This document shows, piece after piece, positions 10,204 to 20,380 of a stretch of DNA of 64,000 bases. The stretch is from positions 1,657,694-1,721,693 of the forward strand of contig CM030936.1 in assembly GCA_018136815.1 (NCBI GenBank). The letters are read 5' to 3'. Position numbers and translations under genes: made by a program. Under the pieces are notes generated by a model. That model did no database searches. It was not told the origin of the DNA and worked only from the letters and a program-made list of their open reading frames with translations. This DNA is from Isochrysis galbana. Its lineage: Eukaryota > Haptophyta > Isochrysidales > Isochrysidaceae. The number at the start of each line of letters is the position of its first letter. Positions within the stretch are counted from its first letter, which is position 1.

Positions 10204-10326
10204 TGCCTTTTTTAAAAGCAATTTCGTTCGCCACTCGCACGCAGCCATCCTTTCTGCGTACATTTCTAAACCCGGGAGATTGGCCGGATATCGATCTCGC
10301 ACTAACGCAGTCATCCCAGCAACAGC
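10204..10326. repeat. 123-bp direct repeat, copy 2
   Basis: Second copy of 9991-10113. Its last 16 bases cover the stop codon and final codons of the minus-strand gene, so the duplicated unit includes the gene's extreme 3' end plus its downstream sequence. Confidence 0.9.
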
Positions 10327-12305
10327 ACCCCCGCGGCGAGCAGCAGAGTGCCTCCTACTGCCATGGCGGCCGAGTTGTCTCCGTCCTGGTGCACGCAACA
10401 CTCCCTAAAGCACACACCGCCGTCATCAGTTGCAAATCCCTTGGATCCTGGCGTATCCGTTCCCGGGCACGCATACTCCTCAACCCACTCGCATGTGCAG
10501 CAGCAGTAATTGAAGCATTCACCTCCGTCATCCTTGGCGTAACCGAGCGAGCCGGGCACAGGCCACGACGGGCACGCGTACTCACTAGTCCACGTGCAGT
10601 CGCACGAATCAAAAGGAGGGGGAGGAGGGTGCTGCATGGCGTACACCCAACGCCAATTGTCCTCGTGCGCGCACGACGCTGCGGCCTCCGAGCCATCGCC
10701 AAGCTGGCATCGTACAGGGTGCAGCGCCTGAACACTGCTGAGCTGCGGCCCCACGGAAGAGGAGCTCGTGGGCAGCTGCTGCGGGCTAGAGACGACCATC
10801 TTGAGTGCTGCAGTGGCGGAGGTGGGAGCCTGTGACAGGCTATCAGCCGCCGCGTTCGTGTCGCCAAACGGTGTTTTCCCGGAGACTGGCCACATCCACT
10901 CCATGATAGCCTCGTTGATGTGCGCCACCAGCCCCCGCGGCCGTGGTCCGAGCGTGTCGTCCCACGTGGCTGCTTCAGGCCCATAGCAAAGCTCACGCGC
11001 GAATGTCGCAGAGTTGACGGGCTGAGTGTTGTTCTCGAAGTGGTCGATGGCACCGTGCACGGCGAGTGTGGCGATACCAAACATACCAAAGCAGTCACGA
11101 ATCGTCCCGTTTCGCCCGCCGCTCCACACGAGCGACTCGAGATCGATGCGGTCGAAAAGCAATAGCCCCACTACGCTAGCGTCAATGGTGCCTTTGCCGC
11201 TTCCCACAAGTAGCCGAGTAATCATGGTCGAGTCCAGCTCGTACTTGGCGTGGACATTGGCATGGATATCGTACAGCCGCACTAGCATGCTCTTGCCCCG
11301 GCCCATCCATGAATGTGCCGACGCCCACCCCGCTTCCGCGCTCGCAACTGCATGCCTGTAGATCCCAGTCACCTCTTGAGAGCCCACTGAGCCCAACCCG
11401 TGTAGCCCGTTGCCCACAGTATCCCCTAGCCCATCCAGCCCGTCGCCAATCTCCGCGCGGAGATTTCCCAACCCGTCGTTCAGGCTCTCACGCACATCAC
11501 CCGCCCCGCCCAGCCCGCCGTCCACAGCTGGCCATGGCGAGTCCTGCACATCCTCAGCACCTATTCTATTCTCCTCACCCATTGCTGCCTCTACGATCCG
11601 GTGTGCCTCGTCAGCCCCCTTGCCCATCGATCTGGCGGAGGCAATCGGAAGCGCGGCTCGCGAATTCAACGCCGCCTGCTCCCTTGTCGAACTCTTAGAA
11701 CACATTGCCGACTCTATGCTCCCAAGCGACAGCGAGAGCGTCGACTGGTCATACAGGACGGCGGACGCACCGCCCCCAAGCCACAGCCGCGAGCGGCTTT
11801 TGTCAGGTGCGGACGGCAAGTGGAGCGAGCGGAGGTACGCGCGAACGGCATAGTCAATAATTTTGCCCAGTGCGGTATCGTCTAGACTGTCGCACTCCGG
11901 AGGCATCTCGATCAGCTCTGTGGTGGGCGTGGCCTTTGAGAGCGGGGTTCGCTCAACTGTCACCGTGCTGCGAGCATCATCCGATGGCCCCAGCCACCCC
12001 CCAACACTCGGCATGCCCAGCTGCGCCCCCCAGCCAGCAGGTCCGACCACGCTCTCAACTGGCATGTCCGGCCGCGAGCCCTCCGCCGCACCCCGCTCGG
12101 CCGAGAGCCGGCCGGGGAGGCCGGCCACCGTCTCAGCGCCAGCACTCAGCATGCCCGGCTGCGACGCCGAGAAAGCCACGGCGGCGAGGAGGAGAAGGGA
12201 GAGCAGTGCGGCCCCAACGGCCAGCCAGCTGGAGCGCCGCTGACTTCGGGCTGCCCCGACGAGACACACCTGCTCCTCGGCCGCCGCCGGCGGGGAGGTG
12301 AGCAT
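10311..12305 (-). CDS. Cys-rich membrane-anchored protein, unknown function
   Basis: 664 residues, no intron seen. A hydrophobic segment near residues 29-47 (SWLAVGAALLSLLLLAAVAF) follows a short N-terminus with basic residues and could be a signal anchor. The middle has glycine-rich GLGNL/GDGLDGLGD stretches. The C-terminal part carries two similar Cys-rich modules of about 35 residues, each with a W-x-x-EYACP core, a K/FATDDGG or KDDGG turn and a CC pair. The protein ends in a short hydrophobic tail (GGTLLLAAGVLLLG) suggestive of a GPI-anchor signal or second membrane segment. This points to a surface or secreted-side protein; no enzyme family is recognised. A tandem duplication touches its 3' end. 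The start is the first ATG before the hydrophobic segment. Confidence 0.7.
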   Translation of the reverse strand: MLTSPPAAAEEQVCLVGAARSQRRSSWLAVGAALLSLLLLAAVAFSASQPGMLSAGAETVAGLPGRLSAERGAAEGSRPDMPVESVVGPAGWGAQLGMPSVGGWLGPSDDARSTVTVERTPLSKATPTTELIEMPPECDSLDDTALGKIIDYAVRAYLRSLHLPSAPDKSRSRLWLGGGASAVLYDQSTLSLSLGSIESAMCSKSSTREQAALNSRAALPIASARSMGKGADEAHRIVEAAMGEENRIGAEDVQDSPWPAVDGGLGGAGDVRESLNDGLGNLRAEIGDGLDGLGDTVGNGLHGLGSVGSQEVTGIYRHAVASAEAGWASAHSWMGRGKSMLVRLYDIHANVHAKYELDSTMITRLLVGSGKGTIDASVVGLLLFDRIDLESLVWSGGRNGTIRDCFGMFGIATLAVHGAIDHFENNTQPVNSATFARELCYGPEAATWDDTLGPRPRGLVAHINEAIMEWMWPVSGKTPFGDTNAAADSLSQAPTSATAALKMVVSSPQQLPTSSSSVGPQLSSVQALHPVRCQLGDGSEAAASCAHEDNWRWVYAMQHPPPPPFDSCDCTWTSEYACPSWPVPGSLGYAKDDGGECFNYCCCTCEWVEEYACPGTDTPGSKGFATDDGGVCFRECCVHQDGDNSAAMAVGGTLLLAAGVLLLG

Positions 12306-12599
12306 CGGCGGCGGAATCCGGCCGCACCACCGCTCTCTCGCTAAGGTCCACCCACCGGGCGGGCCGCGCCGGCATTGGCGTCGATTTTGTAATCTAAAAA
12401 CGCCTTTTAACTTTTAACTCTAGTATATGTGTTACCCCCCAGGAGCCAACGCCCCCCAGGAGCTCTCGGAGGCCCCCAGGAGCTATCGGGGGGAAATTTT
12501 CTCCCGATCGCCAACAGCCCCACCGAGAGCTACCGGGGGACCGAGAAAATCCCCCGAGAGCTATCGGGATATTTTACGTCCCCTGGGGAGCTATCGCGT
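12306..12599. other. Upstream flank of the Cys-rich protein gene, no gene
   Basis: Holds an AT-rich patch (about 12387-12425) and several near-repeats of CCCCAGGAGCTATCGGGG type (12440-12595), a short degenerate tandem. No coding signal is visible. Confidence 0.5.
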
Positions 12600-13260
12600 T
12601 TAAAAAAAAACAAAAAAACATCTGAAGATTCAGGGCTATACACCTACTGTCTACTGGGCTCTCATACTCTGTTCCCATCGCCCTTAACTCCCCTCCCTCC
12701 ACCTCCTCCCCTGCCCCCCTTCTTTCCTTTTTCCTTGGTTTCCGGGGTCCGACCTCGGTGCGCTAGTGCGCTACCTGAGGTCTGGTTTGGAGTGTGGGGT
12801 CCGGGCAGGCCTTTTGGTCTCTCTTGTTCTTATGTCTCGTCCTCTCGGCCGTATCTCGGTGGTCGGTTCCCGTCTAGGTCTCATTGTCTCTGTCGGTGCC
12901 CTCCCTTGCTGGTTGAGCTGGTGTTTCATTCGTCTTCTTTGCCTCGCTTCTCGTTATCTTGGACAGCGTGCGCGATCCCCAACTTGGTGGCTAGCTCAGC
13001 TAGCTCCTCACTGGGTTTGAGCCCACCTTTGTCGCTTATGTGGAATACGGGCCTTAATTAAGTCGCCTATGTCTATCCTTTTCTTGGGTTGTCTTCCCAT
13101 GCCCGCCTGGGCTGTCCTCGCTGAGTCGGTTTCGTATGCGAATAATAGTGCTTTACACAGAGCAGTGTATCTCTCTATTATTCTGATGAGTATTGATTCT
13201 TCTGAGTAGTCTATATTATCATAGTGTATCCTGTAGAAATCTGTTATAATGTATCTCCAT
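12600..13260 (+). repeat. Dispersed repeat, inverted partner of 19715-20380
   Basis: Runs parallel to the reverse complement of 19715-20380: shared blocks include AAAAACATCTGAAGATTC near the start, the CCTCCACCTCCTCCC patch, GGGGTCCGGGCAGGCCTTTTG and CTGAGTCGGTTTC. A short piece of the same start occurs at 35012-35045. Identity is moderate, so this is an old transposable-element family; no protein domain was recognised in it. Confidence 0.65.
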
Positions 13261-13989
13261 GCTAACAGGTATAGAGTGTATATGTCAGAGCAAGGCTGAT
13301 CTCACTCTTGGAGATTGCCTGCGAGGGCGCGCCGGCAGCTAGCGCGGAACGCGGTTCTTGTGGGGAGCTCATGGAGCTTTCCTCGGGGGTGACTACGGGC
13401 ATGGTGATCGACGCACGACGCACGACGCACGCACGGAGCACGGTGGGCGCGGAAGTGCGGAAGGAGGCTTGTGGGAGGTGGTGGCAGGCGACTGGGGGTG
13501 GCTCAGGCGCGTGCTTGACTTGTATTGACTCGTTGACTCGGGGTATAGACTCGGGAACTCGGGGGGACTCGCTTGGGAACACGGTGGGACTCGACGAAGT
13601 TGCTACAAAAATCACTCACAAGAAACCAAAAACCAAAGTCCTTGGGCTCGGAAAACTAACGTAAACACTCCGGAATCATACGATAAACAAACCCCTCCCC
13701 GCGCGGCGAAGGCTGAAGTCGCGATCGCTCGTCATGCGCGAAGATATACGGAAAGAGAGCGCATAACTACGCCACCGAAGGGTTCGAACTATCGTTAAAG
13801 TGGAACTCGTCCGCTGAAGCCAACGCGGAGGGTCGAGGAGAGATCCAAACTCGCGCGGGGGGAGAAGGCGATGTGCGGAGAGACCTTCTAGACAAGCGAC
13901 GAGCAAGGGGCGACGAAACAAGACGCGAGACGCGAGGCGCGTGCCATTCGTTCTTCCTTTCTTTCATCGAAACCGCGACGAAACTAACA
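13261..13989. other. Gene-free flank of the decayed retroelement
   Basis: No supported gene. The stretch ACACTCCGGAATCAT near 13663 resembles ACACACCGGAATCAT near 59322, where another retroelement-like flank lies. It may be 3' untranslated or LTR sequence of the element at 13990-14990. Confidence 0.4.
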
Positions 13990-14690
13990 TTAAACGTCGG
14001 TGCCCCCTCCGCGAGGATCGCGAAGAAGAACGGACGAGATGGAGGCAATCATCGAAGGGTTGACCACCGTGATCGCGATGGTGTGGTCGGAGTTCGGCCT
14101 CTCTACTTGAGGGATGACGAGAGGAGAGCTGTCAATAGTCTCGCGTGTAGGGAGTCGGTCCACGAGCATGGCGCAGTCTTCGTGTTCTCGAAGAGCTAGC
14201 GGAATTCGGACGTGAAACGTCGCCCGATGATAGGCCGGGATCGTGATAGGTTCGTGGGTGTATAGGAGGTACTCGGAGCCACATGATGCCGGCGCTTTGG
14301 CTGCAAACTCATCGGCCGTGCTGAAGAGAGGCTCGGTGACTAGCTGGTTGTCGTTTTTGGTGGCCTGCGGCCCTCGGAAGAAGTCCGTCGTGATTGGGTT
14401 CGCGGAGGTCGGACAGACCTGTGCACAAGTCATGCTGACAGGGACCACCGCTATCGGTGACGTCGAGACGCGAAAGATCGGCGGAGCGTCGGGGCTTGGA
14501 CTGCCATTAACCTCAAGAGGAGCCACCGTGGATGGGGCACCGAGGGTGATAGAGCCGTCCGCGCTGTCGGAGGCGAGCTGAATCGAAGCGGCGTGCGTAG
14601 CTAAGAAGTCGTTCCCGAGCAGCAGCATCGGGGTGCCTTCAATCACCATGAACGTATGACGAAAGAGAAATCCACCGGGCACGACGTCCG
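13990..14690 (-). pseudogene. Retropepsin-like remnant of an LTR-type retroelement
   Basis: The minus strand encodes about 230 residues beginning PGGFLFRHTF and containing GTPMLLLGNDFLATH, the C-terminal signature of retroviral-type aspartic proteases (LLGNDFL). The catalytic D-S/T-G half is missing, and the following ~180 residues are low-complexity Ser/Pro/Thr. It lies downstream of, and in a different frame from, the methyltransferase-like piece at 14700-14990. Ty3/gypsy or a related class is plausible, but no RT is visible in the window. It is a broken copy. Confidence 0.6.
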
Positions 14691-14699
14691 GGTTCTTGG

Positions 14700-14990
14700 G
14701 AGAGCCATTGACTGCTGACGGCGGAGAGGTACGTGCAGGGCGGGTGGGCGATGACTAGGTCCCAACCTAGGTTTTGGACATGAAGCGCGTCGCCTTGGAA
14801 GTGGGGCACGTAGTCAATCTCGGAAGGATACAAATCGCACGTAGCTACATCAGCACCGGCGAGTAGGAACATGGAGGAGACGACGCCGCTCGTCTCGCCA
14901 ACGACGAGAACGCGTGGTGCGTGACAGCCAGACGTCAGCCCGGCGACCGCGACCGACGTCTGTTGTTGGCTAGGGGAGATGGCAAACCAA
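14700..14990 (-). pseudogene. Methyltransferase-like fragment in a retroelement
   Basis: The minus strand reads an S-adenosylmethionine-binding-like start (VLVVGETSGVVSS), then AGADVATCDLYPSE, FQGDALHV and WDLVIAHPPCTYLSA. The PPCT motif and the CDL...GDAL...DLVIAHPPC order resemble small DNA methyltransferase-like proteins best known from phages. About 95 residues survive; the frame then passes into retropepsin sequence with a shift, so the catalytic C-terminal half is absent. The neighbouring 5' flank (14989-15310) is a dispersed repeat, so the whole is best read as part of a mobile element. Confidence 0.5.
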
Positions 14991-15310
14991 ACCTGATTGC
15001 CCCCAGAAGCAGGTAAAGAAACGCGGGGAGATAGCGAATTAAACCTTTCGCGAGGCGCCTGGGAGGAAGAAAGGTGGGGAAACTTCCCTTCTCTTCGAGA
15101 GAAAGAGGGAGGGCGCTCCAGAACCCTAGATCCTAGGCGTCCACGCGAAGTTTTTGACCGAGAACGAGAACGAGAGAATTATAACGATAAATACCGAACG
15201 AAGAGGAGAGAGAAGCCTAACGAGCGTCGATTCGCGAATGCGACACCTCCAGGCCATTCTTCGGCCGATCGCGGGCGATTGCCCTTCGCGGAAGCTCCGC
15301 GTTTCTTATA
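14989..15310 (-). repeat. Dispersed repeat, inverted partner of 29983-30265
   Basis: Shares with 29983-30265, in reverse complement, the block GGGGAAACTTCCCTTCTCTT, the stretch around GGCGCCTGGGAGGAAG, GAACGAGAACGAGAGAATTATAACGATAA and TTCGCGAATGCGAC. It directly precedes, on the minus strand, the methyltransferase-like frame and is probably the element's LTR or 5' untranslated region. From 15311 to 15921 no gene is visible beyond the 5' flank of the next gene. Confidence 0.65.
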
Positions 15311-15921
15311 GTGATGCGCCCCTTATTCATTTCTCTGATTCCCTCCCGTGGGCGACCGTGTCATTCTCCCAAAATAGACCGCCACGCGCGGGGGAAGGGA
15401 GGGGGGTCACTCACCGACGCCATTGCCTTTCGTGGGGCGAGAGGGGGTTCGTGGGGGGGGGAGACGGTTGCAGGGGCAGGTAGGGGGGACCCTGCGGAAT
15501 CCTTGGACACCCAGGGGAGGTGGAGGTGGAAAATAGTGGTTAAAAAGAGTGTGTGATCGGGCTACACTAACACCTCGCACCTCGCCCGTTGCCGAGGGAC
15601 GGTGGCCGGTGGGCCTCGAACCTCGAAGCACAAACGAAAATTTCGCGAAAATTGGGGCAGCCCTATCCGAAAATCAGTGCAAAACCACCGAAATTTCCGA
15701 AAGAAATTTGGGCATGTTTGACGCGACAACCTGGCCGGGCCCAAGCTACGGACTACGGACAACAGCACTAAGGTTATACTCGCATAACAAGAAAAACTCT
15801 AACGCCCCCCCCCCCACCCCGCACCGGCCGCTCCCCGCGGCGCTACCCGCCCGAGCGACGAGGCGGCAGCGGGCGGGCCGCTCTCGCGCCGAGGTGGCGC
15901 GTGCGCAAGGCGGCGCGGCAC

Positions 15922-18771
15922 ATGTTCGGCGCGCCACGCACTGCGTGGGGGTCTCCGTCCGCCGGCCCCGGCTCGCCTGCCGGCACTCCATTCAAAGCGG
16001 CTGAGGTGCACCTGCGTGAGCTCGCAAACATGCAGAAGGAGCTCGCAGTGACCAACGCGACTGTGCGGCTGCTGCATGAATCGAGGCGCGACGACGAAAG
16101 TAGGTACACACAGCGTGCGCTTGTCGGTCGTTCCGACAAGTCTTTCTCACAACTGTGGCAAGAGGACCTCATTGAGCGGCAGATGCGCGAAACAGAACGC
16201 CGCCGGCATGAGGCGCGGCTCGAGTCGGGGCGCGGGTTTACACGAGGAGTAGGTGCGAGCGACCGGCGCCAGCCGGTGCCCGGCCTCCGACCTCGCATAG
16301 AGGAAGACCTCATTGCCGCACAGGAGCGCAACCGTGTCCTGCAGATGGAGTTGATGCGGCTGCGGGAGGAGAAGTCATCGGTGGAGGCGGAGGCGCTTGC
16401 ATTCAAGCAACGCATGGAGTCGGCAGTCATCAGCTTTGAGGGTATCATCGAGAAGTCGGTGGAGGAGAAAACACGTGCTTTCCAACAGTTGCTCGTCGTG
16501 AAGCAGCAGCTGCAGGCCTCGCGCCAACAGCTGCGCGTTTTGGGTGGCGACGGCGCTGGGCAGCGCCGTATGGTCCTCCAGAGGCTTCTGAGGATGCTCG
16601 ACCGGGCTGATGGGCTGCACGCATGGCGAGTATGGCGCAGATTTATCGACGGGGAGGCGGAGCATGAGCGCATGGCGCGCCTTGCGCGGCTGGAGGAGAG
16701 TCACGAGCACACCGTCGCAATGCTCAAACGGAGGCATTCCGCCGAGGCACGTGAGATCAGCGCCCAACTCGATAGCGAGATCGAGGAGCTCACGTCGAGG
16801 CTAAAGGAGCAGCAGGCTGAGATGGCGACTGTGCGCGAGCGCGCCGTCGGCGCCGAGCGTGCGCGGGCGGGATTGCAGGATGAGCTGGACTTGGTGGAGC
16901 AACGTCTGAAGGAGGCGGAGCTGGCGCTTGAGAGGAGTGCATCGATGCCGGAGTTGATGCAGCTCAGAGCACGTGTTGCCGAGCTCGAAGACTCCCTCGC
17001 TGCAGCAGAGCAGCGCGCAGTGGACGCCGCCATCTCGACCGACTTTCAGGCGCGCTCAAAAGGTGAGCTGGCGCACCGGATGTTGCACGAACAGCAGCTT
17101 GAACTGCGCGATGGGCGCGCAATGTCCGCTGTGTACAAGTTGCTTGCGGCCACGGGCGCAAGCAGCCGACTTTCCGCCGCACATGCCATTGCTGCTTGGC
17201 GCCGCGCATGTGTAACTATCGAAGCGCAGGAGATGTGCAGCATAGAAGCTGCGAGGGAGGCTAGAATGAGGGCGACAGAGGAGGCACGCCAACGAGAGGA
17301 GCACCAGGAGAGGGAGGGCGTTATGCGCGCCGAGTTCGAACGCACACAAGAGCACATGAGCAACTCAGTCGACCTCCTATCAAGGAGGGTGCACGAGTTG
17401 GAGGAGTCGCTCCACAAAGCGGAGCGCCTTGCTGCAGAGCGCGCTGACAAGCTACATGCCGCAGAAAGGGCAACCTCTAAGCATTCACTGCTCCGAACAT
17501 TGGTTTGCGAGCAGCAGGAGCAGCTCATGGATGCACACCGACTATCAGCCATCTACAAGGTTGCAAACGCCATGGGTGAGTCTGGCCGTCTTGCAGCGAC
17601 TCGAGCCATCGGCACTTGGCGTGCGGTGTGCGTGTACCTGACAGCCCAGACAGCGCTGCAGCAAACCTCGCGCGTCGGCCAGGATCTCGCACGAAAAGCT
17701 TCCTTGGTTGCTCGGGTACCGGTGGCCGCCCGCATGCTACACGAGCAGCAAGAAGTGCTAGAGGACGGCTTCCGGATTGCGGTTGCCTTCAAGCTACACT
17801 CTGTAATGCGCGACTCAGAAAGGCGTTCGCTCTCTGGGGCGTTCATCACGTGGCGTGTGGTGAGTGTGGAGCTTCACGCGAAAGAGGAAGCGCAAGCACG
17901 GCCAAAGAAAGCTGTCGTGTGGGAGACGCACGATGCCGAGCAGCGGGCAAGCCAGAAGGTCGGTGGAATGGTCGCCAAGCACGCCGAGCAACAGATGGTG
18001 CACCGACAATTCCGACAGGAGGTCGATGGAAAGGTAGGTCTCTTGCGACAGATGGTGCATGAGCAACAAGGCGAACTCCATGATGGCTATCAACTCGCTG
18101 CCACCTGCAAGCTCTTCGGGGCATTGTCACGGCGTCGGACACTCGCTCTCGCCGGGGCCATTTGTACTTGGCGCGTCGCGTCGGTTTGCCTCATGCGCAT
18201 GACGCAAGTGCTCAACTCCACAGACACACTACCCGACAGCGACGCGGCAACGCCGCCGGCTGCGACGATTGAAGCCCCTGGGCTCCGTGAACAACTGCGG
18301 CTGGCTGAAGACAGAGCGCTTGCGGCGGTAGCAATGGCAAGCCGACCTCAACAGAAGTTCAAGCTGCTCCAGGAGATGCTGCATCATCAACAAGACGAGC
18401 TCCGTGACGGGTACCGCCTCTCCGCCGGGTGCAAACTGTGGGCAACTCTTGCCTGCCGCAATACGCTAACGCTGGCAGGGGCCGTGAGCCGATGGCGTGC
18501 GGCATGCGCGCGGCTTGCGTCTGAGGCGCGATTATTGGATCAGTTGTCCGTTCCTAGATTGCAAAATGCAGACAAGAAGCTGAATGCCAAAATGGGTATT
18601 TTGCAGGCGATTGTGATCGAGCAGCAGGACGAGCTTCAAGATAGCTACCGCCTCGCTGCGGGCTCCAAGCTGTTTGCGGCGCTTTCTCGCCGGGGCAGTC
18701 TTTCTCTTGCCCTTGCATTGGCGACGTGGTGGCGAGCATGCTGGGGCTTAGAGAGGAGTGTCTATCACTGA
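15922..18771 (+). CDS. Coiled-coil protein with six EQQ/TWR repeats
   Basis: 949 residues, no intron. After a short Ser/Pro/Gly start the protein is largely charged heptad-rich coiled coil (about 20-390). It then carries six copies of a module of about 55 residues built on (H/E)EQQ-x-EL-x-DGYRL-x-A-x-x-KL, then LA-x-AI-x-TWR-x-AC. Examples start near residues 385 (MLHEQQLELRDG), 530 (VCEQQEQLMDAH), 605 (MLHEQQEVLEDG), 710 (MVHEQQGELHDG), 815 (MLHHQQDELRDG) and 895 (VIEQQDELQDSY). The x-TWR/x-WRR positions recall the Trp-centred helices of Sfi1-type centrin-binding proteins, but the repeat differs in length and sequence. A cytoskeletal or basal-body scaffold is a guess. ATG at 15922 was chosen; the frame is open a little upstream without ATG. 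Confidence 0.85.
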   Translation: MFGAPRTAWGSPSAGPGSPAGTPFKAAEVHLRELANMQKELAVTNATVRLLHESRRDDESRYTQRALVGRSDKSFSQLWQEDLIERQMRETERRRHEARLESGRGFTRGVGASDRRQPVPGLRPRIEEDLIAAQERNRVLQMELMRLREEKSSVEAEALAFKQRMESAVISFEGIIEKSVEEKTRAFQQLLVVKQQLQASRQQLRVLGGDGAGQRRMVLQRLLRMLDRADGLHAWRVWRRFIDGEAEHERMARLARLEESHEHTVAMLKRRHSAEAREISAQLDSEIEELTSRLKEQQAEMATVRERAVGAERARAGLQDELDLVEQRLKEAELALERSASMPELMQLRARVAELEDSLAAAEQRAVDAAISTDFQARSKGELAHRMLHEQQLELRDGRAMSAVYKLLAATGASSRLSAAHAIAAWRRACVTIEAQEMCSIEAAREARMRATEEARQREEHQEREGVMRAEFERTQEHMSNSVDLLSRRVHELEESLHKAERLAAERADKLHAAERATSKHSLLRTLVCEQQEQLMDAHRLSAIYKVANAMGESGRLAATRAIGTWRAVCVYLTAQTALQQTSRVGQDLARKASLVARVPVAARMLHEQQEVLEDGFRIAVAFKLHSVMRDSERRSLSGAFITWRVVSVELHAKEEAQARPKKAVVWETHDAEQRASQKVGGMVAKHAEQQMVHRQFRQEVDGKVGLLRQMVHEQQGELHDGYQLAATCKLFGALSRRRTLALAGAICTWRVASVCLMRMTQVLNSTDTLPDSDAATPPAATIEAPGLREQLRLAEDRALAAVAMASRPQQKFKLLQEMLHHQQDELRDGYRLSAGCKLWATLACRNTLTLAGAVSRWRAACARLASEARLLDQLSVPRLQNADKKLNAKMGILQAIVIEQQDELQDSYRLAAGSKLFAALSRRGSLSLALALATWWRACWGLERSVYH

Positions 18772-18967
18772 CGGGGCTAGGTCAGGCTGAACACGACAAT
18801 TCCATGTAAACCTTGCTCTGCTGTGCTGCTTCTTCTGATCAAAACCTTTTAATATTCTCACCGCACACGCGGCCGTGGACTCACTGCTTTAACGCAGGAA
18901 AAGCTTTCTACAACCCCACGCTCTCCCGGCCCTTCCCTACCCGCCATTGAAAAACTATTGTTATAGT
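18772..18967. other. 3' flank, no gene
   Basis: A short block AAAACCTTTTAATATTCTC (about 18840-18858) recurs as AAAACCTTTTAACATTCTC near 35045, again beside repeats. Otherwise nothing is seen. Confidence 0.4.
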
Positions 18968-19350
18968 TTTAGCGATGGAGCGCGCGCCGACCGATCCTGA
19001 TCCCCAGCCCACCGCCGCCACGACGCCCCACCGGGGCCGCCCCAAGCCGCCGGAGCCGAAGCGCTCGCAGGCCGCCCCCCTGACCGACAGCGATGTTGAC
19101 ATGATCCTCCCGCCCTCGCCTCCCCAGCATCCACACAAGCAGGGAACTGTGGAAATCAAAGCTGCAGCTTGGATTGTAACGAGATGAACGAGATGTAACG
19201 AGATGGCCTGATGGCCCGACGACGAGATGTAACGAGATGGCCTTGATGGCCCGACGAGATGAACGAGATGGCCCGAGGGCCCGACGAGATGAACGAGATT
19301 TTCGGGTAATGGAACTGGACGAGGAGTTTCCCCACTAAGCTTGGTCGTAA
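18968..19350 (+). repeat. MERA-leader repeat with GATGAACGA tandem tail
   Basis: Starts with GCGATGGAGCGCGC, which opens a proline-rich frame (MERAPTDPDPQP...), as at 29538 and 57650. From about 19150 it becomes GTGGAAATCAAAGCTGCAGC followed by a tandem array of GACGAGATGAACGAGATGGCC type to TTTCGGGTAATGGAACTGGA. The same tail occurs at 57957-58199. It looks like the 5' end of a mobile element; no transposition enzyme is visible. Confidence 0.6.
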
Positions 19351-19714
19351 TGCATCCCCGCGGCAGCCACATCGCCACCAAGAAGCACAACATGATCTCG
19401 GACTCGGGGCAACGTCTACTCCCTGTCGAAGTTCCTGCAACCCCGGAAACCCCCTCGTAGGAATCGCCGAAAGCGCGAGCCACGAGGCAGCGTGACGTGA
19501 GGCGTAGGCTCAGTACGGGTGCGTCGTTCAGGATGCGTGTAAATGGTCGACATTGTGCTGGTATGTTTGTTGTGCTTCACTCACACACGTGCTTGGCCTG
19601 TCTCCTATCTAGTGTGAGTCTGCTCGTGCTCGTGAGTGATAGTGAAGTAAGGGTTCGTAGTATGGTAAGTGCGGCTAGATGTCAATCCCAATCCATAGTC
19701 AATAGTTTTATTTA

Positions 19715-20380
19715 GTTCTACTTTAGTTGCAGGCAAACGCGCCAACGCCCCTCCGGTCGAATGTGCGTAGCACCCAATCCGGGAGATAGTAGAAAGATAC
19801 ACCACGCTGAGCAAAGCACTCCTTTTTGCGCAAGAAACCGACTCGGCGAGAACAGCCCAAGCGGGCATGGGAAGACAGCCTAAGACGAAAAGATTAGACT
19901 TGAACGACCTGAGACCCGTTTACAATAGAAACGACAGAGGTGGGCTCAGACCCAACGCGGAGCTAATGGAGTTAGCCACCAAGCTGAGGATTGCACACGC
20001 TGTCGAGGAGACCAAGGACCCAAAGGAACAAGGTGAATGAGGCACAGACACATCAATCAAGATAGTTGCTAGTTGCTATGAACGATGCGAACAAGACTTA
20101 ACCCAAACTACCAAAACGTGGCTAGGCAGACACGCAAGACAACAACAAAAAGGACAAAAGGCCTGCCCGAACCCCACACTCTAAAGCAGGCCTCAGGTAG
20201 CACACCGAGGCCGGACCCCGGAAACCGAAGAAAAAGGAAAGAAGAGGGGGGCAGGGGAGGAGGTGGAGGTGCTGGTGCTGGAGGGAGGGAAGATAAGGGC
20301 GGTGTAGATAGCGAAGGGGAGTCCCATAGCCAGTAGGTGTGTAGCCCAGATTCTTCAGATGTTTTTTTTAGCAATAGGTC
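19715..20380 (-). repeat. Dispersed repeat, inverted partner of 12600-13260
   Basis: Reverse complement counterpart of 12600-13260, ending at 20337-20380 with CAGTAGGTGTGTAGCCCAGA and CAGATGTTTTTTTT. No coding domain recognised. 19351-19714 and 20381-20737 hold no gene that can be supported. Confidence 0.65.
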
